A stretch of DNA of 64,000 nucleotides from Marvania coccoides (Eukaryota; Chlorophyta; Trebouxiophyceae; Chlorellales; Chlorellaceae). Shown piece by piece: positions 1 to 10,589 of the stretch. Numbering within the stretch: position 1 is the stretch's first letter; each line of letters opens with the position of its first letter. The DNA is taken from contig OY978102.1 in NCBI GenBank assembly GCA_963854735.1, positions 868,001-932,000 on the forward strand, in the 5' to 3' direction. Both the position numbers and the translations under genes were made by a program. The notes beneath the pieces were generated by a model that was given only the letters and a program-made list of their open reading frames with translations, had not been told where the DNA came from and made no database searches.

Positions 1-292
1 GGTTTTAAAACAATTTAGAGTTCAATTATTTATTTATACAAGAGATGGCCTCTTGATTGACGTTATTAGTATTTTTAATATTTATTTAATTTGCATGCAT
101 GCCACAAAGGGCTTTATTTTACTGAATCGCTTTCCTCTCGAAATTTTGAAATTTGGTCTGCTGCCCTCATCCACACAAAGGCTTATTTTACTCCAGCGAC
201 CGCATTTAATTCGCACCCAATAATTGCAATGGCGCTGGGCAAAGAGTAAGGGAGACGCACACACGCATCCTTTACAATTCTTCGTACACAGA
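1..292. other. upstream non-coding stretch
   Basis: AT-rich at the left edge and then mixed in composition. No convincing exon was seen. It probably holds the promoter and 5' leader of the carotenoid oxygenase that starts at 293. Confidence 0.4.
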
Positions 293-2492
293 ATGGTCCT
301 TTTTCCAATCCAAGACCGCAGCCTTCTCTCACGCCCACAGCGCTCAGTTGAACCGCATTTTGGACAGCGCCCCAAGCCTCGCCGCGCGGCTGCACGTCCT
401 CGTTTTGCAGCATCAGCACCGCCGTCGGTCGCTGACAAAACCACCGACAATTCCAGTTCCACCAGAGAAGCTCCCCGTGTCAAAGATTGGCACGGGGACA
501 AGACATGTCCCCCCGTGTTGGTTCGACAGACCAACACCCGCTACCACAAGTTCCTGACAGAGTGGGACAAAGGATTTTTCGACGTGGAAGAGTGCGCCGA
601 TGGCTACTTTGTGGAGTGCATCGAAGGCGAAATTCCCGCCGAACTGGAGGGCACGCTGTTTCGCAACGGGCCTGGCAAGTTCACGCTGGGAGGCAACCGC
701 ATTGGGCACCCGCTGGATGGGGATGGCCTCATCGCCAGCCTCGCGTTTAAAGACGGCCGAGCCTTTTTCCGCTCCCGCTTTGTCCAGACGCCAGAGTGAG
801 TGAAGAGGTAGTAAATTCTTTAATTTGCAATTTTTTTTTCACGAATAATATTAATAGCAATGCAGGTTTATTGCCGAAGCTGCTGCAGAGGAGGTGCTCT
901 TCCGAGGCACCTTTGCCACGCAGCGCGCCGGTGGCGCCCTCGCCAACATCCTGGACCTGCACGTCAAAAACACCTCCAACACCAACGTCATCACCTTTGG
1001 GGACCGCCTCCTCACTCTTTTTGAGGCGGGCCAGCCGTACCGTCTTGACCCCTTCACCCTCAAAACAATAGGCCTAGAGCTCCTTGATGGGCTGCTCCAG
1101 ACTGGCATGCCCTTTGACCTCGGTTCCGCCTCGAACAACGCCACATTTGGCAAGATTGTGGGCGCTGCCCAGACAATGGCAAACCCAGCGTTGGAAGGTG
1201 CGCTGCCCCCTGAAATGCTGGCGGCGGGTGGCGACGCGATGACCGCGCACCCTCACGTTTGCCCCGTGACTGGTAGGTTGGTGACGTTTGGTTACAGGGT
1301 GCGCCCTGTGCTGCCTTCTACGCCCACCAGCCCTCCTTTCGTTACCGACATCACGTTTTGGGAGCTGGACGAAGGGGACACACGTCCGGTGGTCACGACG
1401 CAGTACTCTATCCCTGGGTTTGCGTTTCTCCACGATTTTGCCATGACAGAAAACTACTACGTAATTTTCCAGGCACGTTTTGCATTTCTCCGTTTCGTTC
1501 CTGTAAATACCCAGACCCATCCTGCCGCCGCACGGTCTCCCAAGGGAGACTTTCGCTCTTTGCGCCAAAACTAGTTTGATTTATGTTTAAAAAGAGCTGG
1601 ATTCCCTTTTGCAGAACCCCGTGACGGTGGATAATGTGCCCTACATTTCTGGCCAGGCCCCCGCTGCCTCCTGCGTGCGGTGGGTAGCAGGAAAGCCCAC
1701 CATGGTGCACTTGGTTCCCCGACCAAAGGCTGGCGAAGAAAATTCCCCCAGCTTTATTAGTCGCACCGTTCGCGTCTTCACGGCGCCGTCTTCTTTTGTG
1801 TTTCACCACGCCAACGCGTACGAGGAAGCTGGGCGGGTGGTGGTGGATTCGATTCATTATCCGTCGCTGCCAGCGGTGGGGCAAGAAGCCACCGCGGCGC
1901 AGAACGTGGATCCCGATGCCGCCTTTGCGTCGCGCCTCCGCCGCGTGGACATTGACCTCGAAACTGACGTTCTGGCGAGTTCAAGCAATAGCAACCCCAC
2001 TCGTTTTTTCTCAGTCAGCATCATTTTGGGGGGTAATAAATTCCTTCTTACCGCCTATCTTCCCCTCTTTTTTTTTCTCTTTCATTGTTACAGAAAGTGC
2101 TCACGGCGTTCGATGGCTACCTGGAAATGCCCGCAGTGGCGCCCAACGCCTTTTCCCGCCGCCATCGCTACGTCTTTGGCTATCACTCAATTTTCGAAGA
2201 CCCTCAGATTGCGTTGATCAAAGTGGACATGGAGCGACGACGAGAGGCGGATGTGTGGCGCCCAGGGCCCTGCAGCTTCGCTCTGGAGCCGAAATTTGTG
2301 CCGAGGAGCGGAGAAGCGGAAGACTCGGGCTGGATCGTCACGCAGCTCCTGGACTCAGAGAAGATGAAATCGAAAGTGGTCATCCTTGACGCGGGAAATC
2401 TCGCGCAGGGGCCTGTGGCGGTGCTGACGCTGCGGCAGCCGCTGCCAAACATGGTGCACAGCTGCTGGAGCCCGGTGTATTACGGCGCTTAA
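293..2492 (+). CDS. carotenoid cleavage oxygenase (RPE65/CCD family), copy 1
   Basis: Predicted non-heme iron oxygenase that cleaves carotenoids or apocarotenoids, probably in the plastid. Four exons (293-795, 866-1472, 1615-1974, 2094-2492) join in phase to 622 residues, a normal family length. The basic, Ser/Arg-rich N-terminus looks like a transit peptide. The four iron-binding histidines lie in the contexts AHPHVCP, LHDFAMTE, FVFHHANAYEE and MVHSCW, and the family motifs LFRNGPGKF and FQNPV are present. ATG 293 is the first ATG in the open frame. Introns 2 and 3 use GC donors (CAG|GCACGT and CTG|GCGAGT); the first is fixed by FQ|NPV, the second is chosen because the only in-phase GT donor (GAC|GTTCTG) is weak. 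Substrate and cleavage position cannot be read from sequence. Two more family members lie at 12976-15247 and 15473-17587 on the other strand. Confidence 0.9.
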
Positions 2493-2999
2493 TTGCGGAG
2501 AGATCGAGCGCATTTGCTTCATTTTTTTATTTATTTTTCTGTGAAAACCTTTCTTTGCCCCCCACCCTTTCTTTCTTTTGTGACATAGCTTTCTACCTAC
2601 TTGAGATCTCTGTTTAGGTTTCGAATAGAAATTCCATGCAGAGAAGACAGAGCCAGATTGTGTAACCCATTTTCGATGTGGGGGTTGCTGCCTTGCTTTT
2701 GAAAAATTCGAAAAAACACGATTTTCCTATGACGTCAGCGCCAGACACTACGAGCAAGAGCAAGAGTTGGCCTCCTTGCTGACCCCTGTAAATAATAGTA
2801 CGCTATTTTATAGTTTTATATTATATTGGCATAGAGTTCGCCTTACACTAGCATGCATAAGACCCTATCGATGTCTCTTGAAAATATGGTGTTCAACCAG
2901 ATGCGATTAAATGAAATGAAATTAAATTGAATGAAGAGGGCCCATTCTGGATACAAATAGAGCCGACCCAGGTAAGAATGGATAAACTTAAAGCGGGAA
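2493..2999. other. intergenic, between carotenoid oxygenase 1 and orphan gene A
   Basis: Starts with the T-rich 3' region of the oxygenase. No exon was seen. A perfect TGACGTCA palindrome lies at 2730-2737, listed separately. Confidence 0.4.
2730..2737. promoter_or_regulatory. TGACGTCA palindrome (CRE/TGA-type bZIP site)
   Basis: A perfect 8-base TGACGTCA about 260 bases upstream of the first ATG of orphan gene A. This sequence is a known bZIP-factor target in plants and other eukaryotes. Whether it is used here is unknown, because an 8-mer can occur by chance. Confidence 0.3.
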
Positions 3000-3953
3000 A
3001 TGGGTCGCCGCGCTTTGCTTCTTTTCAATTTTTTTCTCCGTGATTTGAAAAACTGGGAAAATACGCTGGTTAACGGTCGCATTTCCATTTATACAGTGCA
3101 TGTTGGCAATAGTATTGATAAAGACGCGCCACCCATCTCTCTATGCAGGCTTGAAGAGAAATCATCCTGGTCTCGCTTCCTCCGCCGTACTGGGCAGGAA
3201 ATCGAAGAGGCTTTGGGAATGAGATTGCCCCACCGATCATCCATAGCTATGGTGGCGTCGCCACGCAGGGCTCGATGCCACAAACAGCCCTGCGCTGACA
3301 AACCCACGGCCGACTCTGAGATTATCAACAACCAGCAGCAATCTACGCACAGAATTAACAGCTTCCTCCCTCCTACGGCCTGCTATTTCCACCCACCTGC
3401 CTCTTCATGCAGTTGGGAGGGGAACAGCAGCTCCCCGCCGTCCCTCCCAAGCGAAATGACTTCCTGCGATGGCTCAAAGTGCGACGGCCCTGAGCATTGC
3501 GACACGGCAACGACCGCCGCTCCAAGCCAGGCAACCCCCAGGCCAGCGAAAACATACAACCGCCTGTCTCCGCTTGTCAGCATGGAGTTGCCAGACGTGC
3601 TGACCCCAGAACATCAGCGGCAGAACTGGGCGGGTATGGAGGCAGAGCAACATCAAGACTCGCCAGCTGCTGCTACAGCATGCACCTCCGCAGTGCTGGC
3701 TGCGCCATCTCCGTTGCAGCTGCAGCGGCCCAGGACCGAACTAGACGACATTTGTGAAATGCTGTTTAGGGCTGTGCCGGAGGACCTGCCGACCAACGTG
3801 CGAATCGAGGTTCAAGACATGCTGGCCAGACACGTAAGCCCTTGTATTGTCTACACATTTATCTTTGTAATGCGCTGACCTACGCTTCATTCTCCCACCC
3901 TCCCACCGCAGGACTTGGGTTTTCTGGTTTTCTGGCCGGCAAGAGATAATTAA
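3000..3953 (+). CDS. orphan gene A, paralogue of the gene at 5181-5966
   Basis: Not a family I recognise. Exon 1 (3000-3833) ends at GTAAGC and exon 2 (3912-3953) adds a short aromatic tail, giving 291 residues from ATG 3000. The last 45 residues match the neighbouring gene B: LDDICEMLFRAVPEDLP against LADVCALLFRASPHEVP, with the final intron at the same place and phase. ATG 3456 (MTSCDGSKC...) is an alternative start. From there the protein resembles gene B, which also begins MTS, and would be 139 residues. The 152 codons before it are open but look less protein-like. The middle is rich in Ser, Pro, Thr and Cys and looks disordered. It may be a small regulatory protein, but the function is unknown. 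Confidence 0.6.
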
Positions 3954-5180
3954 GAAGGGCAGCATGGGTGCTGTATGTGTATATACGTATTTAATGTTTA
4001 ATATTGTATTACTGTGTTCAGTTTAATTTTTATTGCTGTAATTCTTTGGGGTCCATTGCCGACATATTTGTCATTTTTTTTATTTATTGAAATAGTTGAA
4101 TTTTGAATTTTTTTCCGCCTCTTTTTTTACAATTACTTACCTTGTATTGAATTAACACTATTTTGATTGCTGGTTTATGCGATGTGATGGAAGTTGCAAA
4201 TGGAAGTTGCTGCACGATGCCCCGCTCCCTCTGCTCGATTGAATAATAATTGCTGATGGTTTTAGGGGGAAATGTCGGTTGTTCATCAGCGAGCCTTTGA
4301 CAATATACAAAAAAACTTGCTACACTAGCTTACAAATATTGGAAAGATGTAAGCATTGGTCTAAAGAATAATGACTGTCATCAATAAAGACTGTCGTCGC
4401 CTTGCGGTTCTCTCTAGGGGTAACCTCGGTAGTAGACGTCAAACCATATGTAAAACCTGAAACCTGAAACCTGAAACCAATGCCCGGTGGCAATGCTGGG
4501 TGAGACTTCGATGTGGGATGGGCCAGCACGGCGCAAGACGCTTACAGCTGGCACATAAATCGATGGGCAACAGGGCCCCTTCCTTTGAAAAATGAAGCTG
4601 TTGGCATACTTACTCCTTCAGGAATGCTTCTCAACACCATTTTTGCCAACGTTGACTACCAATTCAATTGGCAATTGAGTTAACTGTCTGTGAAACTTTT
4701 TCACTACTCCCGAGAAGCACCCGCGGAAAAATCCTGGGGAACCCATGATTTGTAACCTTAATCTACTTAAATGGTGGTGTCCGAACAATTGTTGCTCCTT
4801 CGAAGAGTATCATAAGCAAATCAATGAAGATGTCAAATTCTGCTTACCTGCAAATTCCGCGAAGTTTGTGTTGTCAGCGTTAGTATTGTGTCCAAAATAG
4901 TCGAAGGAGCCAACAATTTCGAAAGGGGGGAGAATGTGGCGAGTGCCAGAAATTGGAGGAGAAAAACGATAGGGCGCGAAAATCAAGTTCTTTTCTTTTT
5001 TTTATGTTTTGTTTTCTAACGGGAGACGAGTTTTCAGGGGCACGTCGAAAAAAAACGGAATAAATCGAGGTACACTTGTTATTATTAATATCTTGTTTGT
5101 ATTCTCCTTGATATTCATTCAACTTCTGAAAACAAGGGAATTTTTAGTGAAAGTGTCGGCTTGGATCAGAAGATTGAAAT
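3954..5180. other. long intergenic region between orphan genes A and B
   Basis: About 1.2 kb, AT-rich, with no open frame that looks coding. It contains a short heptamer array at 4454-4478 and presumably the promoter of orphan gene B. Nothing else was recognised. Confidence 0.4.
4454..4478. repeat. short tandem heptamer array (AACCTGA)
   Basis: About 3.6 head-to-tail copies of AACCTGA. The unit differs from plant or algal telomere repeats (TTTAGGG or TTTTAGGG), so it is best seen as a simple repeat. Confidence 0.6.
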
Positions 5181-5966
5181 ATGACGAGTGAGACTCGGGG
5201 CCAGCCATCTCAAGGGCAAGACGCGCTTGGATCTAATTTATTCAACCAGGTATGTGAGATATTGAGAGCGAACGCGTAGTATGCGAATGCCATTGTTTCT
5301 GTCGTATCTCTCCGGGGCTTTCAAATTTGCCTGTGCGTCGGGCCATCTTTCGCTCGCTAATTCCCCTTTACATGCCCTTTATATCGCCTGAAAATCAATT
5401 CTAATCGTCATCTGTGCGGCCCCTGCTTGCAGCCTCGCCACTTCTCCAAGTTCAGTTCGATCATAAATGTGCCCACCCAAGAGGGGGTCTGTATCCAAAT
5501 GAACGAGCGATGGAACCAGCTGCTGACCGATGGCGGCAACTGGTATGATTACGCCCACTCCCAGGCGCAGCAAATTGGGCCTGTGCTGGAGTATGAAGAG
5601 AGGGATTTTGACGCTGCCTCTACAACCTCTGGAGGAGAGGACAGCGGCCTGGACGAAGCCCAGAGCAAGGCTTCCAACGAATCGTCAGCTGCCACATCCC
5701 CGCAGCGCAGCGAGCTCAGCTTGGCAGACGTCTGTGCGCTGCTGTTCAGGGCGTCACCACACGAAGTACCGTTTTCGGTCTGTGAGGAGCTGCGCTGCAT
5801 GGTTGAAGCAAAGGTGAGAGGCGCACACATTTACAAAAGAGCCTTAGATTTTGCTGGCTAATCACATCAGACTTACAGCATTCGCTTTTTTTTCTTCTAC
5901 ACTCAGGCTTTTAATTTTAGCTTTTGGATGCACTACACGTCGCCCAAAGACGACGGCTTTTATTAA
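5181..5966 (+). CDS. orphan gene B, paralogue of the gene at 3000-3953
   Basis: Three exons (5181-5249, 5433-5813, 5907-5966) join in phase to 169 residues, starting MTSETRG. It is a small acidic protein without signal peptide or membrane segment. The C-terminal core LADVCALLFRASPHEVP and the following helix-like stretch match orphan gene A, and so does the last intron position. After that intron both proteins end in a short aromatic tail: FNFSFWMHY here, LGFLVFW in gene A. A weaker match covers residues 24-50. No catalytic motif is visible. The two genes are probably a local tandem duplication whose N-terminal halves have diverged strongly. Function unknown. Confidence 0.65.
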
Positions 5967-6349
5967 ATTTACAAAAGCCAGGCCAGAAATGGCAATGGAA
6001 TACTCACATAGCTAGCTATACCATGGCTAAACCAAGCCATTTTTACTTCCTAATAATAAATTATTATTGCTTCTAGTACAAACTTTTCACAGAGTTTTTA
6101 TTACTATTATACAATTTCTCGATTTGCTTATATTAACTGCTCACTAGCAGCTAATACTTTACAATGCCCGGTTAGTAGGTGCACCCTGTTAAATAAAGCC
6201 GCCATTTAGCCATTTTGCTATGCATGGCGGCAACTCTAAACTGTAAACTTTTTCACTTTCCCGTGTTTCTTTTTAATTCGCACAATCCATTTTTATTTTT
6301 ATCTTTCAAGCTATTAATCTGGCTATTTTTCCTTTACAAGTGTGTAAAT
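5967..6349. other. AT-rich intergenic, convergent gene ends
   Basis: 3' region shared by orphan gene B (+) and the aminotransferase (-). Strongly AT-rich, with several AATAAA-like strings. No gene was seen. Confidence 0.5.
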
Positions 6350-8071
6350 TTATCGCACATTCATGCAAACAAATTCATTCAGAGCATCCGCTAGCATATC
6401 AATTTCCAATTCGGTGTTATAATAATGCACAGACGCGCGAACGACCGCCTCCAGCCCTCTCGCCTCAAAATCCAGCCTGCTGGAGGGCACTCGCGACACA
6501 GAAGTGTTAATCCCTTTGGCGTGCAGCACTGTACTGACCTCATCAGCGGTTTTCCCATCAACGGTAAAAGAAACAATGCCACACAGCGCCGCCCCTTTGT
6601 CGTGAACTTGAACGCCTGGAAGCTGCGACAGATGGGCGCGCAGGGAGTCGGCCAGGGCTGCTATGCGGTCCCAGATGGCTTCTATGCCGATTTCGATGCA
6701 GCGTTGCACTGCCACACCGAGACCCACTTTGGCAGCAAAGCTCATCTCATAGCGCTCAAAGCGCCGAGCGTCGGGGCGCAGTTCGTACCTATACATACAT
6801 GTATGGTGAAGATATTAGAAGAAGAAGAAGAAGTATTAGAAGGATTGACCAATAGTAAAAAAAAAAATTAATTAATTAATTATTTGCGCCCCCCCCCCCC
6901 TCCCCCTTTCAACAAAACCAATTCAGCATCGCTTTGTAGGCACTTTTGAAAAAAACCGAACGGAGGAGAACAAAATTGATGGCTTCTGCAGCTTGTCGTA
7001 CCTGTCTGTTGCGCTCCACCAAGCGCCCGTATTGTCTAGCGTGGCTGGCTCCAACGAGCCCAGCGCCCGCTTGCAATAGAGAAACCCTGCACAATAAAAA
7101 ACATTTTAGCGTTGTTGTTGTTATAAGCTCGAAAAATACTACAATTTCAAAGCACTGCACGCCTAAAGCCACGAATACAAACTTGCCTGAGCCTCTGGGA
7201 GCTCTCAAATACTTTCTTCCTGTGCCAGAAAGAAAGTCACATCCAATGCGCTGAACGTCAATGGGCAGCTGCCCCACAGACTGACAGGCGTCCAACATAA
7301 ACAGCACTCCATGCTCCCTGGTCAACCTCCCCACCATGCCGACGTCGTAAACCCGGCCTGAGGAGGTTGGGACGTGGTTCAACGACACCAAAACGACGTG
7401 GCCGGCAGCCAGCATCGCTTGCAACGCGTCAGCGCAGAGGTCGCCCTCCGGCGTCTCAGGAATGACTTCTATTTTCACGCCCGTGCGCTTTTGGAGGTGC
7501 AGGTAGGCAATGTAGTTGGAACCATACTCGCAAAGAGAAGTGAGCAGGCGGTCGCCGGGGCGCCATGTCGTTGCGAGACCGTACACCACTTGCTGCCAAG
7601 CCTCGGTGGCGCTGGTGACGATGGCGATTTCTTCCGGCTGGCAGTTGAGCAGCGAGGCGAGAGCGTCGTATGGCAGCTGCAGTGCGGCAGCGGCTGCGTC
7701 CAAAGTTTCGTATCTGCAGGACGTTTGAGGAAGCAGGACAGGAAAAAAAATGTGAAATGTGTGAAAAGAAATACCTTTGATAGGGGGTCACCAAGTGAGA
7801 AAAGGTTGAAACTTGAGTATCATTAAATCATTTTATCAATAACACTGCACTTATTAATGTTTTATTACACCAGCGGCCATCATCAGAATATATATTCTAA
7901 TTTAAAAGCAGTGTCGAAGTTCTTCACTTTCCCTCCATAGAGCGCTTCGTTATTTAGATACGAAACGACAGCATCTAATGTTTCTTGAGTAGGTAAGGAG
8001 CACCCAGCATTGTTGAAATGCACACATTTTGCGCATCCCGGAGTTTTCTCTCGCAATTTAACAACATCCAT
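6350..8071 (-). CDS. class V PLP-dependent aminotransferase (cysteine desulfurase / isopenicillin-N epimerase-like)
   Basis: Fold-type I pyridoxal-phosphate enzyme of the NifS/epimerase-like class V group; the substrate cannot be deduced. Exons on the minus strand are 8071-7932, 7713-7187, 7086-7002 and 6788-6350, giving 396 residues. The N-terminal FNNAGCSLP motif, LDACQS with the PLP-binding Asp near residue 188, SGTGRKYLR with the Schiff-base Lys near residue 214, and the C-terminal RASVHYYNTE are all present. No transit peptide is obvious. Intron 2 uses a GC donor (CAG|GCAAGT). Intron 1 only works if it starts with GA (GG|GAAAGT), because the family sequence YGGYE must be made across the junction. 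That is either a rare splice site, a damaged allele or a base error. It diverges from the PsbS-like gene at 8293. Confidence 0.85.
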
Positions 8072-8190
8072 GCTCTTTCATATGTAGCCAGTAGTGCCAA
8101 AAATGGATCTGAGTTTGGATAATTGTAAAAACAAGCTAAGCTCCCGTAATCCGGACCGAAAAACTGAGATGGAAGCCAATGAGAAGCGAG

Positions 8191-8212
8191 CTCGCTCTCT
8201 CGAGAGAGCGAG
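8191..8212. promoter_or_regulatory. perfect 22-base palindrome in a divergent promoter
   Basis: The half-site CTCGCTCTCTC is followed directly by its exact reverse complement, with no spacer. It lies between the divergent starts of the aminotransferase (8071) and the PsbS-like gene (8293), about 80 bases before the latter's ATG. It could bind a dimeric factor or form a cruciform; neither can be shown from sequence. Confidence 0.5.
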
Positions 8213-8292
8213 GTACTCAATTTCCTCTTTGCTTTTTTTATTATTTCGATTCACATTCACAATAACTGTTTAAGCGAGAAGAAAGATCCGCC

Positions 8293-9205
8293 ATGCTGTC
8301 CGTCCAAAGCCTTTCATTGGTGGCAGGCAAACCTGGCTCTGCCGCCATTTTCCGCCTCCCTGCTGCACGCTCTCGCCCCACCCTCCGGCGCGGCGCCCTC
8401 TGCGTGCAGGCCATCGACGAAAAAGACTCCCGCGACAACCTCCCCAGCCCCAGGGCGATCCCGCCGATTGCTGGTCGCCGGGAGCGTGTTGTGGGCCGCA
8501 TTGCGATGCTGGGCGTCGCTGCCGCCTGGGTTGGAGGTAGAAAAGATAAATCATAACAGCTGTCCTTTTTTAGCGCCTTTTTGTCTTGGGCTTTAGAAGA
8601 TATTTTAATTCCAATATTCAGTTTTTTCTTTCTTTCTCCCTCTCTATCATTTACTGCAGAGATTCTGACCGGGCTGGGACCCCTACATCAGGTGTCTTAC
8701 GAGACCTCGCTGCCCTACGGGTGGGTGCAACTCGGAGCTGTGGCTGCCGGCACCTGGCTGCTGTTTGGCAGCCTGCGAGCCGCCAACACTCCCACCTACA
8801 ACAAATCCCTCACGGGGAAGGGCACTGAGAAGACTATGGCCAGGAACGAGGTCATCCTGGGCCGCCTGGCCATGATGAGTGAGTGAAATGGCACATGTCC
8901 CCTGCCCCCCCCCCCCCCCCCCAAAAAGGCGATTTTTAAAGTTTATTTCCAGTACTTACTCAAATAAAACCTTCTTATTTCAGAATTTTAATGGTGAAAT
9001 ATTCGTTTCTCTTTCTTTTTGCGCAGTTTTCGCTGGTGCCTGCCTGCTGGAGCTCGCATGGGGCGGGCAGTCGCCTCTGGCGCACCTCGGCATTATCGAG
9101 CCCGGCACTGGGCTGGAAAACGCGCCCCTGCTGCTGAAAATCTCCCTGGGGGTGTTCGTCGCAGGAGGTCTGGGTGCTTTCTCTGCCTTCTCCCGCAAAG
9201 AATGA
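8293..9205 (+). CDS. PsbS-like four-helix LHC-superfamily protein
   Basis: Three exons (8293-8536, 8660-8878, 9027-9205) give 213 residues with an N-terminal plastid transit peptide. Two repeats each carry an LHC-type helix motif (RVVGRIAMLG and EVILGRLAMM). Each is followed by an acidic or small-residue segment (GEILTGLGPL and LELAWGGQSPL) and a second hydrophobic helix. Two-by-two helices with PLHQV/PLAHL-type loops are the PsbS plan rather than the three-helix LHC or ELIP plan. PsbS senses lumen acidification and triggers energy-dependent quenching of photosystem II antennae in thylakoids. The match is clear in layout but divergent in sequence, and I cannot place the two pH-sensing glutamates with certainty. 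A divergent stress-induced relative is the main alternative. Intron 2 contains an 18-C tract. Confidence 0.75.
8905..8922. repeat. poly-C tract (18 C) followed by A5, in an intron
   Basis: Lies in intron 2 of the PsbS-like gene, 26 bases after the donor. A second 18-C tract with a trailing A run lies at 9818-9835 in the next gene. Such runs can form i-motif or G-quadruplex structures and are prone to length errors. Confidence 0.8.
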
Positions 9206-9473
9206 GAGGAGATCTCGGCGTCAGAAACGAAAAAACCCAAAGAAGAAATAAGTGGCAGAAATTGAGTAGTGTGCATGTTCCTCTTTGTTTAACGTTTGAA
9301 TAAAAAAGAAAGAAACAGTGTTGTCACTTTTTGGGTGTCCAAATAATCATATGTAAACAAATAGGGCAAAAAAATTTAACGGATGTGCTCTCCTTCCTGC
9401 ATATTTCTAACGTTCTGCAACCTCCCACGGGGCGCTTCATGAGAGTTAATTCAAACTCAACACCCGAGAATTT

Positions 9474-10589
9474 TCATACTTCTTCTGCGAAGCTGTCGTG
9501 GTGGTGCCACCCCCCGCCATGCTTTGAGGCTGCCCCGTTGCCGCCCACCCAGCTGGCGCCGCCCACGGAGGGTGCGGCGGCTATGAGGCAGCCCGCCTGG
9601 GGGCCCATGAGGCTGCAGTACACCGTTCTGTAGAATAAAAATGCCAGGGTCAAGCCGAGAGCAAATCCAACACAGACGTCCTCCACGTGGTGCCTGCAGG
9701 AGCATTGCGTAATAATTCTGAGGCTTAGAAGAAGTTGCAGGTGTTTTGAAAAGTGGGAGGGAAAGAATTGAACTGTATGCCAAAATCTAGGAGAAATTGA
9801 TGGACAACAAAAGCCCGCCCCCCCCCCCCCCCCCCAAAAAAACGCTTGAAAAAAGAGCATGGACAGTAGTGCTTAAACTCACCAGTAGTCTTGCAGCCGG
9901 GAGGCACCGATCCACATGGACCCGCCCAGCGGCAGCAGCGCCACCGCGAGCCTGTGCGGGCCATCCCCGCTGGACACGCCAGAGCCACTGCCGCCCCCGC
10001 CAGCAAAGCACCGCAGCTTCCCCATGAGCCAGAACGAAAGGAACCCCAGCCCGGAGGTGCTCCACGATGTGTGCCCGCTGGGGAAGCTCTTCATGCCTTC
10101 CAAGGGATTGATGGCACTGTCATCGCACTGCGGCCGGCCGTCGGGCTCAAAATGCGGCTTCCCCCCGTTCGGCCAGCACCGCGCGACGAAGTGGGGTCTG
10201 AAACGCCCCACGTTCACCTTCACGAAGTTGGTTGTGAACCCTGTGAACATGACTGCAGACAGCGATGCAGTGGCGGCGTGGTGCGCTTCTAGCAGTGAGA
10301 TGCGGCCGGTGAGGAGCGCGCCGCCGATGGCGGTGAGCGGGGCGGTCACGGCGACGGTGGGCACCGCCCAGGAGGGCACGGTATTCGTTCGCAGCGGGCG
10401 GGAGTATTTCCACATTTCTTCGTCAGTTGTGCTGTACAGGACGTGGCGGTAGGGGACCAGACCCTCGCTGATGATGACCATCACGGCGAGCGCGGCCAGG
10501 CCGAGGTAATGGTGGTAGAAGGTGCGCGCGAGCTGCTTGTAGGAGAGGGCGGAGGGGGGGCGAGGGGCAGCGGGGGATTCTGACGCCAT
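9474..10589 (-). CDS. lipid phosphate phosphatase (PAP2 family)
   Basis: Integral-membrane phosphatase that dephosphorylates phosphatidic acid or related lipid phosphates. Two exons (10589-9883 and 9693-9474) give 308 residues. All three catalytic blocks of the PAP2 superfamily are present in order: KVNVGRFRP (K-x6-RP), FPSGHTSW (PSGH), and SRLQDYWHHVED (SR-x5-H-x3-D), the last split by the intron at W|H. Several hydrophobic segments surround them, and there is no obvious transit peptide, which suggests an ER or other endomembrane location. The C-terminus is Gly- and His-rich. The intron carries an 18-base poly-C run on the + strand. Confidence 0.9.
9818..9835. repeat. poly-C tract (18 C) followed by A7, in an intron
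   Basis: Inside the intron of the lipid phosphate phosphatase, where the transcript would carry poly-G. It matches the 18-C tract at 8905-8922 in length and in having an A run on its right side. Confidence 0.8.

Noticed and set aside
4454..4478. telomere-like repeat
   Set aside because: The unit AACCTGA does not match TTTAGGG or TTTTAGGG families, and only 3.6 copies occur.
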